27,289 nt of DNA, taken from the NCBI GenBank assembly GCA_964631205.1, contig CAZVWU010000009.1, positions 1 to 27,289 on the forward strand. Direction: 5' to 3'. A program made the translations under genes and the position numbers. Position 1 is the first letter of the stretch, and each line of letters begins with the position of its first letter. Source of the DNA: CAYYYJ01 sp964631205 (GTDB lineage Archaea > Aenigmatarchaeota > Aenigmatarchaeia > QMZP01 > JACQNV01). The notes below the pieces were generated by a model. The model did no database searches and was not told where the DNA came from. It saw only the letters and a program-made list of their open reading frames with translations. This document shows positions 7,639 to 13,658 of the stretch, piece after piece.

Positions 7639-7924
7639 ACTGCAAAGCCCCTGTTTTAGAAGCAAGGTTTTTCTTTAACTGATCAATAAATCCCCTATTT
7701 TCTTTTATTTCATTTTTTATCTCTTCTATGTTCTGATAATAATATGATAAAGCAGTGTGTATTTGCGGAAGAGTAATTTGCGGATGGGCTTGGACAATCT
7801 GATCCGGGTTCATCCCAAGGTGCTCGAATTCCAAGGCTATTTGGGATACCTTGATCCTGGTGCCTTCTATAATAGGCCTGCCTCCGCACACTTCAGGGTT
7901 TTTAACAATTTTTGGCTCATTCAT
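7631..7924 (-). CDS. DUF433 antitoxin
   Basis: The 97-residue product has the DUF433 signature: 'NPEVCGGRPIIEGTRIKVSQIA' (residues 9-30), then 'GMNPDQIVQAHPQITLPQIHTALSYYYQN', a winged helix-turn-helix that binds DNA in related antitoxins. The C-terminal 30 residues are charged and would bind the toxin. It precedes the DUF5615 gene and overlaps it by 8 nt, as expected for a VapBC-like module. A TATA-like TTTATAAATA at 7944-7953 gives a leaderless start at 7924. It probably represses its own promoter together with the toxin, as in related systems; no clear operator was identified. Confidence 0.85.
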   Translation of the reverse strand: MNEPKIVKNPEVCGGRPIIEGTRIKVSQIALEFEHLGMNPDQIVQAHPQITLPQIHTALSYYYQNIEEIKNEIKENRGFIDQLKKNLASKTGALQYA

Positions 7925-7976
7925 ACAAATTAATTGTCCACATGTTTATAAATAACTTTTCTAGAAACAAGTTGCC

Positions 7977-7994
7977 TCAGAAAAACCTCAGGCC
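7977..7994 (+). repeat. Right copy of 18-bp direct repeat, overlapping the zinc-ribbon stop codon
   Basis: TCAGAAAAACCTCAGGCC is identical to 7254-7271. Read on the minus strand it encodes the last five residues (GLRFF) and the stop codon of the zinc-ribbon gene. A repeat at the 3' end of a gene is the usual layout of an integration site. Confidence 0.8.
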
Positions 7995-8237
7995 TTCGGC
8001 AGCTTCAGCAGTCGATTTAATCGGCGGGGCAGCGCTGCCTGCATGCACAGAAACGCCGCTCTCATCCCTTTTCTTGTTGTCCAAAAATTCATGGATGATC
8101 CTGCCAAACTTGTCGCCGCAAGCCCTGCAGACATAGAAAATTTTGATGACAGCTTTCAGGGGTCTTGAGTCCTCCAAAACCCTGACAAGCTCCTCATCTG
8201 AGATAAAAGTGCCTCCACCGCATTTTGGACAGAAAAT
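7977..8237 (-). CDS. Zinc-ribbon protein with apparent non-AUG (ATT) start
   Basis: The first conventional start (TTG at 8177) would cut off half of a zinc ribbon. Reading upstream in frame gives 'FCPKCGGG', which pairs with 'VCRACGDKF' to make a CxxC...CxxC ribbon (C3, C6, C37, C40) of the kind starting many small archaeal proteins at residue 2 or 3. No ATG, GTG or TTG occurs between the in-frame stop at 8271-8273 and this motif. An ATT codon at 8235-8237 lies directly before FCPKC and 4 nt after AGGTGG, a good Shine-Dalgarno match. With it the protein has 86 residues, ending in an Ala-rich, probably disordered tail. Alternatives are a sequence error removing an ATG, or readthrough of the methyltransferase stop, since both ORFs share one frame. 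The role is unknown. Confidence 0.55.
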   Translation of the reverse strand: MFCPKCGGGTFISDEELVRVLEDSRPLKAVIKIFYVCRACGDKFGRIIHEFLDNKKRDESGVSVHAGSAAPPIKSTAEAAEGLRFF

Positions 8238-8241
8238 AAAA

Positions 8242-8247
8242 CCACCT
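8242..8247 (-). promoter_or_regulatory. Shine-Dalgarno-like AGGTGG deciding the zinc-ribbon start
   Basis: AGGTGG is complementary to the CACCU core of the archaeal 16S rRNA 3' end and lies 4 nt before the proposed ATT start. Most genes here appear leaderless, so a site in this place is informative. Confidence 0.45.
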
Positions 8248-8270
8248 GTTTTATTCTTGCCCTTGCGCCT

Positions 8271-8897
8271 TTAAATAAGGCTTTCAGAGTATTTCAACGC
8301 TTTTGCGTACACAATGCGGCTGCCTCCCCTAATTTCTTCTATCCTGAAGCCCGCCTTTTCTATTTTCCCCAAAAACTCTTCCTTTGAAAAATAAGCTTCT
8401 GCAGGCGCAAAAAAATGGAAGAAGGGATAGAAAAATGCCTTTGTAAGGTCCATCACATAAAAACAGCCGCATTTCTTAAGGACCCTGAATATCTCACGCA
8501 ATGCAAGAGGGTAATTTTTTATGTGGTGCAGTGCATTGAATGAAAATGCCGCATCAAAAGAATTGTTTTTAAAATCCAGATTAGTCGCATCCATCTGCCT
8601 GAACTCAATATTTTTATTGTTATCCCTGCTCTTTGCTTTTTGGACTTGGGTCAGGTCAAAATCTATTGCCAAAATTTGTGAATTCTTGAAATGGGCGTTA
8701 ATGAGTTTTGTTGTTTTGCCTCTGCCGCACCCAACTTCAAGAATTTTCCCACAAGGTTGGACACCGGCTTTGCCGGTGTCGTCCCTTATCCCCTTTTTTC
8801 CAGCCATCTCAAAAATATTCGGAAGAAAAATATGCTTAATTGGAAAATTCCAGAAAAAGCTGTTTACAATAATTTTTTCAGCGAGTTTCATTTCCAT
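8271..8897 (-). CDS. Class I SAM-dependent methyltransferase
   Basis: Motif I is 'KILEVGCGRGKT', followed by 'ILAIDFDLTQVQKAK' (acidic end of strand 2), 'FRQMDATNLDF', and 'NSFDAAFSFNALHHI' with 'REIFRVLKKCGCFYVMDL', the standard UbiE/Methyltransf_11 order. The substrate is unknown. The frame is open to 8960, but that ATG lies in the loop of a hairpin and has no promoter. The starts at 8897 (MEMKLAEK) or 8891 follow a TATA-like AATATAATTGG near 8935 and give about 208 residues. The segment between 'AGKKGI' and motif I is unusual: it encodes 'RDDTGKAGVQPCG' across a perfect palindrome and looks inserted. The C-terminal part is Phe-rich and aromatic, possibly membrane-associated. The gene ends in TAA in the same frame as the zinc-ribbon gene. 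Confidence 0.85.
   Translation of the reverse strand: MEMKLAEKIIVNSFFWNFPIKHIFLPNIFEMAGKKGIRDDTGKAGVQPCGKILEVGCGRGKTTKLINAHFKNSQILAIDFDLTQVQKAKSRDNNKNIEFRQMDATNLDFKNNSFDAAFSFNALHHIKNYPLALREIFRVLKKCGCFYVMDLTKAFFYPFFHFFAPAEAYFSKEEFLGKIEKAGFRIEEIRGGSRIVYAKALKYSESLI
8760..8780. repeat. Perfect palindrome inside the methyltransferase gene
   Basis: GACACCGGC-TTT-GCCGGTGTC has 9-bp perfect arms and a 3-nt loop. It is GC-rich compared with its surroundings and stays in frame. It lies just before SAM motif I, where homologues usually have a short loop. Confidence 0.75.
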
Positions 8898-8949
8898 ATA
8901 ATATCTTCTGCACAGTGGAATCTTGTCTCCAATTATATTGTTCAAGAGA

Positions 8950-8977
8950 CATCTCAGCAATTATGCACTCTGAGATG
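8950..8977. repeat. Hairpin in the mcm-methyltransferase gap
   Basis: CATCTCAG and CTGAGATG form perfect 8-bp arms around a 12-nt loop, about 42 nt past the mcm stop on the minus strand and before the likely methyltransferase promoter. It may end or process the mcm transcript. It has no strong T tract on the minus strand, so a classical terminator is uncertain. Confidence 0.45.
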
Positions 8978-9018
8978 CTGAACCTGCTGTTCACTCTTTC
9001 CCGGTTCCCACCTCTCCA

Positions 9019-11049
9019 TTATATTTTCTGCACATGGCCGGGCTTCACCTCAAACAGCATCCCTTCCCTTTTCAGTTTGTCAACAATTTCCTCTGAATTG
9101 TTGACGCCCTCTTTTATTGCTTTTTCGACTATCTCTTTCACAGAAACTTCTTTTTTCTTCTCTGACAAGCCAGAGATGATGTCCAAAACAACCCTTATCT
9201 GGGAACGCTCAGAAGCAGGGGTTGACCCTTCTGTCCTGTCTATGTCTATCAAGCCTGTTTCAGGATCTTTCCCAAGCTGCTTCAGCGAGAATGTCATCAG
9301 CCTTATCGCCCGTTCAGCATCCTCCTTCCTTACTATATTCGAAAGCTGGATTTTTGCAGATGCCTCTGATAACCTTATCAGCGCCTCGAACTGCCTTAAA
9401 GTAAGCGATATAGGCCCTTGCCCGCTTTCTGCACGTTTTCTCTGTTCAATATAAAATTTTTTCAGAAGCGTGCCAACCTCATTAGGCATTCTTGGCTCGC
9501 AGCGCCCCTTTGCATACGCGACAAGCTTCCTGATAAACTTGGCATCAAGCTTCGGCTTGATATCCTCATAATCATCTTCCCTTGATTTCAGGACATGCTC
9601 GGTAATTTTTGTGTCCGTGTCGACACTAGGTATATCCTTTAAAATGAATTTCAAGTCAAACCTTGAAAGAAGTGTCGGGGGTATTGTTATCTGCTTTGCA
9701 ATAGGCATGTACGGGTCGAACCTTGAAAATTTAGGGTTCCCGCCAGCAAGCACAGATGTCTGCGCAGGCAGCGTCGCGACAATTGATGCCTTTGCTATGG
9801 AAACTGACCCCTGCTCAAGGGCCTCATGCATTGCAACCTGGTCCTCAACAGCCATCTTCTCAAATTCATCCACCGCAAGCAACCCTTTATGCGCCAGCAC
9901 CATAGCCCCTGCCTCCAGAACCCAGCCGCCCATAAACTGCTCGTCTTTGGAAACAGTTGCTGTAAGGCCAGCGCCGGTGGCGCCCTTCCCGGAAACATAC
10001 TTCCCCCTTGGGACAATTTGGGGGACCAGTTTCAGCAGCTGGGATTTACCAGAAGAAGGGTCCCCAAGCAAAAGAAGGTGTATATCCCCCCTTAATTTTG
10101 TCCCATCCTTCAGGACCCTTGGCACGCCCCCAAAAAGTTGCAGTATGATAGACTCCTTTATCTCCTCCAGCCCGTAGATTGAAGGCGCAAGCGAATCAAC
10201 AAGCATCTTATAAATTTCCGGATCTGCTGTCAGCTTTCTAATCTCAGCCTCATCCTCCTTTGTAACCTCAAGCTTTGACCACCCGATTTCTGTCGGCAAA
10301 GCATGGTTTGCATCCAAATAAAAATCCAATTTCACAGAATACGCCTTATTCTTTGGCATATCCATCAAAACCCCTGTTATTTTCAGCCTGTTTCCCGGTT
10401 CTGTGATCCTTCTTCCATCAGGCGAAACAAGCCCCTGCTTCAAAAATATTGTCACCTGCGAAGGGCGCTCACCCTCTGTGAGTTCAAAAGGCTCCTCCAC
10501 AACTATCCACCTTGTGTCAATCATCTTTTTGGTTTTCTGCTTGAACCCCTTTTTATTCCCGCAGTCGCATATATTCGGGAACCCGATAAAATTCCCTTTC
10601 CTCTCCTGAACAATCTCAGCCTTGCACTCAGGGCATTCCCAGACATTCTCAGTGATCTCAGGCCTTATCTCACTTGCCTTCCTCACGATGCCTTCAACAG
10701 AAATAAATTTTCCAATGTGCTTTGACCTCAAATCCCTGATCGCAACAACACAAGGCAGGTTAGAAACCCTTATCGCCGGTTTTTTCTGGAGTTGCATCTG
10801 GTCTAAGGCTTTGTCAGCAATCTCAAAAAATATTTCGTTCTTGTTCAGCAAAACATCCGCAAGCTCAGTTGAGAATTCATCCATTTCCTTGAAGTTGACT
10901 ACAACAGCCCCCCACTCCTCTTCAGCAGACTTCAAGATCTCCTGATAATAAACCTTCCTCAGAAAGGATTCAAAATCAGCAGCAAGCTTTGCCTTGTCAA
11001 CCTCTTCCTCACCGCCGCCTTCACCCAAAGAATAAGCATCAGCATTCAT
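9019..11049 (-). CDS. mcm: MCM replicative DNA helicase
   Basis: This is the archaeal minichromosome maintenance helicase, which as a hexamer unwinds DNA at replication forks. The 676-residue product has an N-terminal domain with a zinc-binding set (C139, C142, C161, C163), the AAA+ core with Walker A GDPSSGKS (329-336), Walker B LLAVDEFEKM (390-399), a sensor-1 Asn in 'LAGGNPKFSRFD' (about 438) and arginine finger SRFD (462-465), then a C-terminal winged helix from about residue 605. It is full length and intact, with no intein. The N terminus has a Gly/Glu-rich stretch. An inverted repeat lies in its upstream region (11069-11106). It follows the GluRS gene by 122 nt on the same strand. Confidence 0.97.
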   Translation of the reverse strand: MNADAYSLGEGGGEEEVDKAKLAADFESFLRKVYYQEILKSAEEEWGAVVVNFKEMDEFSTELADVLLNKNEIFFEIADKALDQMQLQKKPAIRVSNLPCVVAIRDLRSKHIGKFISVEGIVRKASEIRPEITENVWECPECKAEIVQERKGNFIGFPNICDCGNKKGFKQKTKKMIDTRWIVVEEPFELTEGERPSQVTIFLKQGLVSPDGRRITEPGNRLKITGVLMDMPKNKAYSVKLDFYLDANHALPTEIGWSKLEVTKEDEAEIRKLTADPEIYKMLVDSLAPSIYGLEEIKESIILQLFGGVPRVLKDGTKLRGDIHLLLLGDPSSGKSQLLKLVPQIVPRGKYVSGKGATGAGLTATVSKDEQFMGGWVLEAGAMVLAHKGLLAVDEFEKMAVEDQVAMHEALEQGSVSIAKASIVATLPAQTSVLAGGNPKFSRFDPYMPIAKQITIPPTLLSRFDLKFILKDIPSVDTDTKITEHVLKSREDDYEDIKPKLDAKFIRKLVAYAKGRCEPRMPNEVGTLLKKFYIEQRKRAESGQGPISLTLRQFEALIRLSEASAKIQLSNIVRKEDAERAIRLMTFSLKQLGKDPETGLIDIDRTEGSTPASERSQIRVVLDIISGLSEKKKEVSVKEIVEKAIKEGVNNSEEIVDKLKREGMLFEVKPGHVQKI

Positions 11050-11068
11050 AGATTCTAGACCTCAGTTA

Positions 11069-11106
11069 GAAACAGATTCCTCACAGCTTAGATAAGAATC
11101 TGTTTC
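11069..11106. promoter_or_regulatory. Inverted repeat upstream of mcm
   Basis: GAAACAGATTC and GAATCTGTTTC form perfect 11-bp arms separated by 16 nt, 19-57 nt before the mcm start. Further GAAAC units follow (CGAAACGGAGCGAAAC on the minus strand). If the TATA-like TTTTTATATC near 11146 is used, this is a hairpin in the mcm leader; otherwise it is a DNA-level site. The cdc6 palindrome also contains GAAAC. Confidence 0.5.
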
Positions 11107-11171
11107 GCTCCGTTTCGGCATAGTTTTACAATGTTTTTCAGATATAAAAAGTTTTGATATGATTCTGTGAA

Positions 11172-12857
11172 TTATTTATGGCTCCAATAAACAGTTATCC
11201 CGTCCTTGACAACCTCATCGACCCTTGCGAACCCTATCCTTAACATCTGGATTATACCCCCTTCTTTTAATTTCAGTAAATTTTTCTCCCCAACCCCTTC
11301 CAATATGCCTCCCGGCGAAATAATTTTCACTTTAATATTATTTTCCGACACCCATTGGATTTTTTTAGTTTCAAAATCAAACTCCTGTTCTTTGCTGTAA
11401 ACAACTTTTTTATCTAATTTTACATTAAACAGGTCAATTAGCCTGACCTCTTTCCCTTTCAAATTTTTGAAATCCTCGCCTGAAATAAAAATTTTATTCC
11501 CTACCACTATTTTCCTTGCCTCTTCTTTTTCAGGATGGTATTTCACCTCTGCAAAATTTTTCCCGGATTTTTTTACTGGACCTGAAATATCTATCTCAAC
11601 AGGGTCCAGCACTACCATGTACCTGTCTGCTGTTTTGTCAATCAGTTTCCTGTTTTCTGAAAATAAAATCTCTAAATCAACTGTAGTTTCTGATTCATTC
11701 AACCCCAGATTTAAGATATAAGCTCTGATCGCCTCCGGCAAAATTCCCCTTCTCCTGAAAGATTTTAATGTGGCAAGCTTGGGGTCGTCAAACCCTGTGT
11801 AAAGCCCTTTTTTAATCCCCTCATTTATTTTGCTCTTTGAAATGACCATCTGCTCCGTTGCCATGAATTTGCCGTAAACTTTTGTCACAGGATATTTCCA
11901 TCCCATGTAATCATACAAAATTCTCTGCCTTTTTTCAGAAATCATCAAATCTTTTCCCCTTACAATGTGCGTGATCTTGAATTCAAAATCGTCTATTGCA
12001 GACGCAAAATCAAGGGTTGGCCATACCTTGAGTTTTTTGTCAACAAGCGGGTGCTGCGGGTCATCCACAATCCTGAAAGCAACCCAATCCCTTACAGCCG
12101 GGTCAGCTTCATCAAGTCTTGTTTTTATCCGGCCAACAGCTTCGCCCTCCTTGAATTTCCAGACAAGCATTTTTGTCCATTTTTCCAGATTTTCCTTGGC
12201 TGAATTTTCCCTGCACGGACATTCGCCTGCTGATTTCCTAACCAGCTCGCTCCATTTCTCCTGTTCGCAGGTGCAAATATAGGCATGCCCCAAACCAAGG
12301 ATTTTTTCAAAATATTTATAATAAATTTCCAACCTGGAAGATGCCCTCTCAACCCTGCTGAAATTAACCCCGAGCCATCTGAGGTCTTCTTCCATCCACC
12401 CGTAAGCTTCCTTCATCGGAATTTTATTTTCGTTTTTTGGATCTGTATCATCAAACCGCAAAATAAGCTGTCCTTTGTATTTTTTCACATACTCGTCATT
12501 CAGTATAGCCATCCTGCAGTGGCCAATATGCATGGGGCCGTTCGGGTTCGGCGCCATCCTCATTATTATTTTTCCAGAAATAGCTTCAGGCAAGTCCGGC
12601 AGTTTTTTGTCCTCGGCTCCTTTTTTCTCAATTTTAAAATCAAACTTCGTCAATTCTGCCTTTTGTTTTTCCAAAACCAGTTTATTGATTTCTGTTACAC
12701 ACTCTTCAATAATCTTTTTTACCTCAGCGACTTTGCCCCTAAGGTTCGGGTTCTCGCCCAAAACTTTCCCCAAAACAGACCCAACATTCGCCTTGCCGCC
12801 ATAAGAAACCGCATTATTCAAAACATATGGGAGAATTTTTTTCTTCAAATCTGGCAT
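11172..12857 (-). CDS. gltX: Glutamyl-tRNA synthetase, archaeal type
   Basis: The 561-residue product charges tRNA-Glu and, in archaea without GlnRS, also tRNA-Gln for later amidation. The first 95 residues are the archaeal N-terminal appendage. The catalytic domain opens 'RMAPNPNGPMHIGH' with the HIGH motif at 110-113, and 'LRFDDTDPKNE' follows at 133-143. A cysteine cluster, C195-T-C197 and C213-P-C215, lies in the zinc-binding region. The KMSKS-type loop is VISKSK (338-343). The rest is the beta-barrel anticodon-binding domain of the archaeal/eukaryal GlxRS branch. Two ATG-like starts lie 5 nt apart; the one at 12857 is in frame. Its promoter overlaps that of the divergent gene at 12917. 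Length and motifs are normal. Confidence 0.95.
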   Translation of the reverse strand: MPDLKKKILPYVLNNAVSYGGKANVGSVLGKVLGENPNLRGKVAEVKKIIEECVTEINKLVLEKQKAELTKFDFKIEKKGAEDKKLPDLPEAISGKIIMRMAPNPNGPMHIGHCRMAILNDEYVKKYKGQLILRFDDTDPKNENKIPMKEAYGWMEEDLRWLGVNFSRVERASSRLEIYYKYFEKILGLGHAYICTCEQEKWSELVRKSAGECPCRENSAKENLEKWTKMLVWKFKEGEAVGRIKTRLDEADPAVRDWVAFRIVDDPQHPLVDKKLKVWPTLDFASAIDDFEFKITHIVRGKDLMISEKRQRILYDYMGWKYPVTKVYGKFMATEQMVISKSKINEGIKKGLYTGFDDPKLATLKSFRRRGILPEAIRAYILNLGLNESETTVDLEILFSENRKLIDKTADRYMVVLDPVEIDISGPVKKSGKNFAEVKYHPEKEEARKIVVGNKIFISGEDFKNLKGKEVRLIDLFNVKLDKKVVYSKEQEFDFETKKIQWVSENNIKVKIISPGGILEGVGEKNLLKLKEGGIIQMLRIGFARVDEVVKDGITVYWSHK

Positions 12858-12882
12858 AACATAACAGTTATTTGTAAAGAAT

Positions 12883-12892
12883 ATTAAAATAC
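12883..12892. promoter_or_regulatory. Shared divergent TATA element
   Basis: ATTAAAATAC and its complement can serve as TATA boxes in both directions, centred about 29 nt from the ATG at 12917 (plus) and about 31 nt from the GluRS start at 12857 (minus). The two promoters probably compete or share one TBP site. Confidence 0.45.
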
Positions 12893-12916
12893 TACCCTAA
12901 TATACAATAATACAAT

Positions 12917-13150
12917 ATGGATTATAGAATCTTCTTACCCATGCTGGTTTTAGCCATCTTTGGTATCTTCCTTATAGCAACAGAACTCTCTGGTTTTGTT
13001 GTCTCACAAACATGCTGTTTTCTGCCAAATTGCAATCCTGAAAATATTTGCAGGCAGGTAGCAAAAACTAATCCAGTAGGAGCTTATGCAGGCATCTCCC
13101 TCCTCGCGGCAAGCATTTCAATTTACCTGATTTTGTACAAAAGAAAATAA
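12917..13150 (+). CDS. Small membrane protein with two transmembrane segments
   Basis: The 77-residue product has a hydrophobic segment at about residues 5-29 and another at about 54-73, ending in the basic tail YKRK. The loop between them contains four cysteines (CC at 33-34, C39, C45), likely exposed outside the cell and able to form disulfides. The basic C terminus would be cytoplasmic. The start follows the shared divergent TATA element. I recognise no family. It is convergent with the lipoprotein gene, their stops being 3 nt apart. Confidence 0.7.
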   Translation: MDYRIFLPMLVLAIFGIFLIATELSGFVVSQTCCFLPNCNPENICRQVAKTNPVGAYAGISLLAASISIYLILYKRK

Positions 13151-13153
13151 ATC

Positions 13154-13603
13154 CTATTTTTCCCTGTAAACAATCTTTATTCTGTTCCCATCCCTGAGCG
13201 GAATGTTTTCTTTCTCCATACTCTCAATCCCATTTACAAAAAACTGCAGGGTATGGTTCTGGTCTGCACATTCATCAAAAATACACGTGCTGTTGAAATT
13301 TTTTCCCCAAATTGAAAAGAAATCCTTCAGGTAAAACTGGTGGGGATAAGGGGATTCTATATGCAGCTTCCCTATATCATCATGCGTGTGTATAACCCGC
13401 ATGCCTGCCTCTGAAATCCCAACATTCGGAGGTATGATCTGCTTCTGGCCTGCTATTTCAATTTCCAGAAATGGGTGTATATGGAGGGCAAGGTTTTTGT
13501 GCTCCCTTAAATTTAGGTTCAGCAGGTCTTCAGGCTTGTTGGAAGCACAGCCGCTGACAAGAAGAAGAAAAACAACCAATAAAATAATTAGCTGATTTTT
13601 CAT
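13154..13603 (-). CDS. Lipoprotein with a small His-rich beta domain
   Basis: The 149-residue product starts with a signal sequence ending in a lipobox (LVSGCA, C19), so it should be a lipid-anchored surface protein. The mature part has 'LALHIHPFLEIEIAGQKQIIPPNVGI', then 'MRVIHTHDDIGKLHIESPYPHQFYLKDFFSIWG', then 'LQFFVNGIESM'. This resembles a compact domain found in bacterial and archaeal secreted proteins, with the recurring sequence 'HTHDxxGxLHIE...F.LxDFFxxWG'. Its function is not established to my knowledge. The several histidines (HIH, HTH) suggest a possible metal site, which is inference. Two Cys residues (STCIFDECAD) may form a disulfide. Confidence 0.75.
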   Translation of the reverse strand: MKNQLIILLVVFLLLVSGCASNKPEDLLNLNLREHKNLALHIHPFLEIEIAGQKQIIPPNVGISEAGMRVIHTHDDIGKLHIESPYPHQFYLKDFFSIWGKNFNSTCIFDECADQNHTLQFFVNGIESMEKENIPLRDGNRIKIVYREK

Positions 13604-13658
13604 TCATGATATATGGATCCTTTATTTAAATAAAATAACAATAGATATATTCTTTCAT

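Noticed and set aside
7631..7665. Longer DUF5615 start at 7665
   Set aside because: It would overlap the antitoxin gene by 35 nt and add nine residues outside the domain; the ATG at 7638 gives the usual short overlap.
8028..8039. 12-bp palindrome GGCAGCGCTGCC in the zinc-ribbon tail
   Set aside because: It lies in Gly/Ala codons where short GC palindromes arise easily; no further structure surrounds it.
8898..8960. Longer methyltransferase reading starting at 8960
   Set aside because: The ATG lies in the loop of the hairpin 8950-8977 with no promoter at the right distance; the extra residues (MLRCLLNNIIG...) are not typical of the family.
9611..10177. 188-codon plus-strand open frame within mcm
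   Set aside because: It lies wholly opposite the conserved AAA+ core of mcm and has no promoter or recognisable domain.
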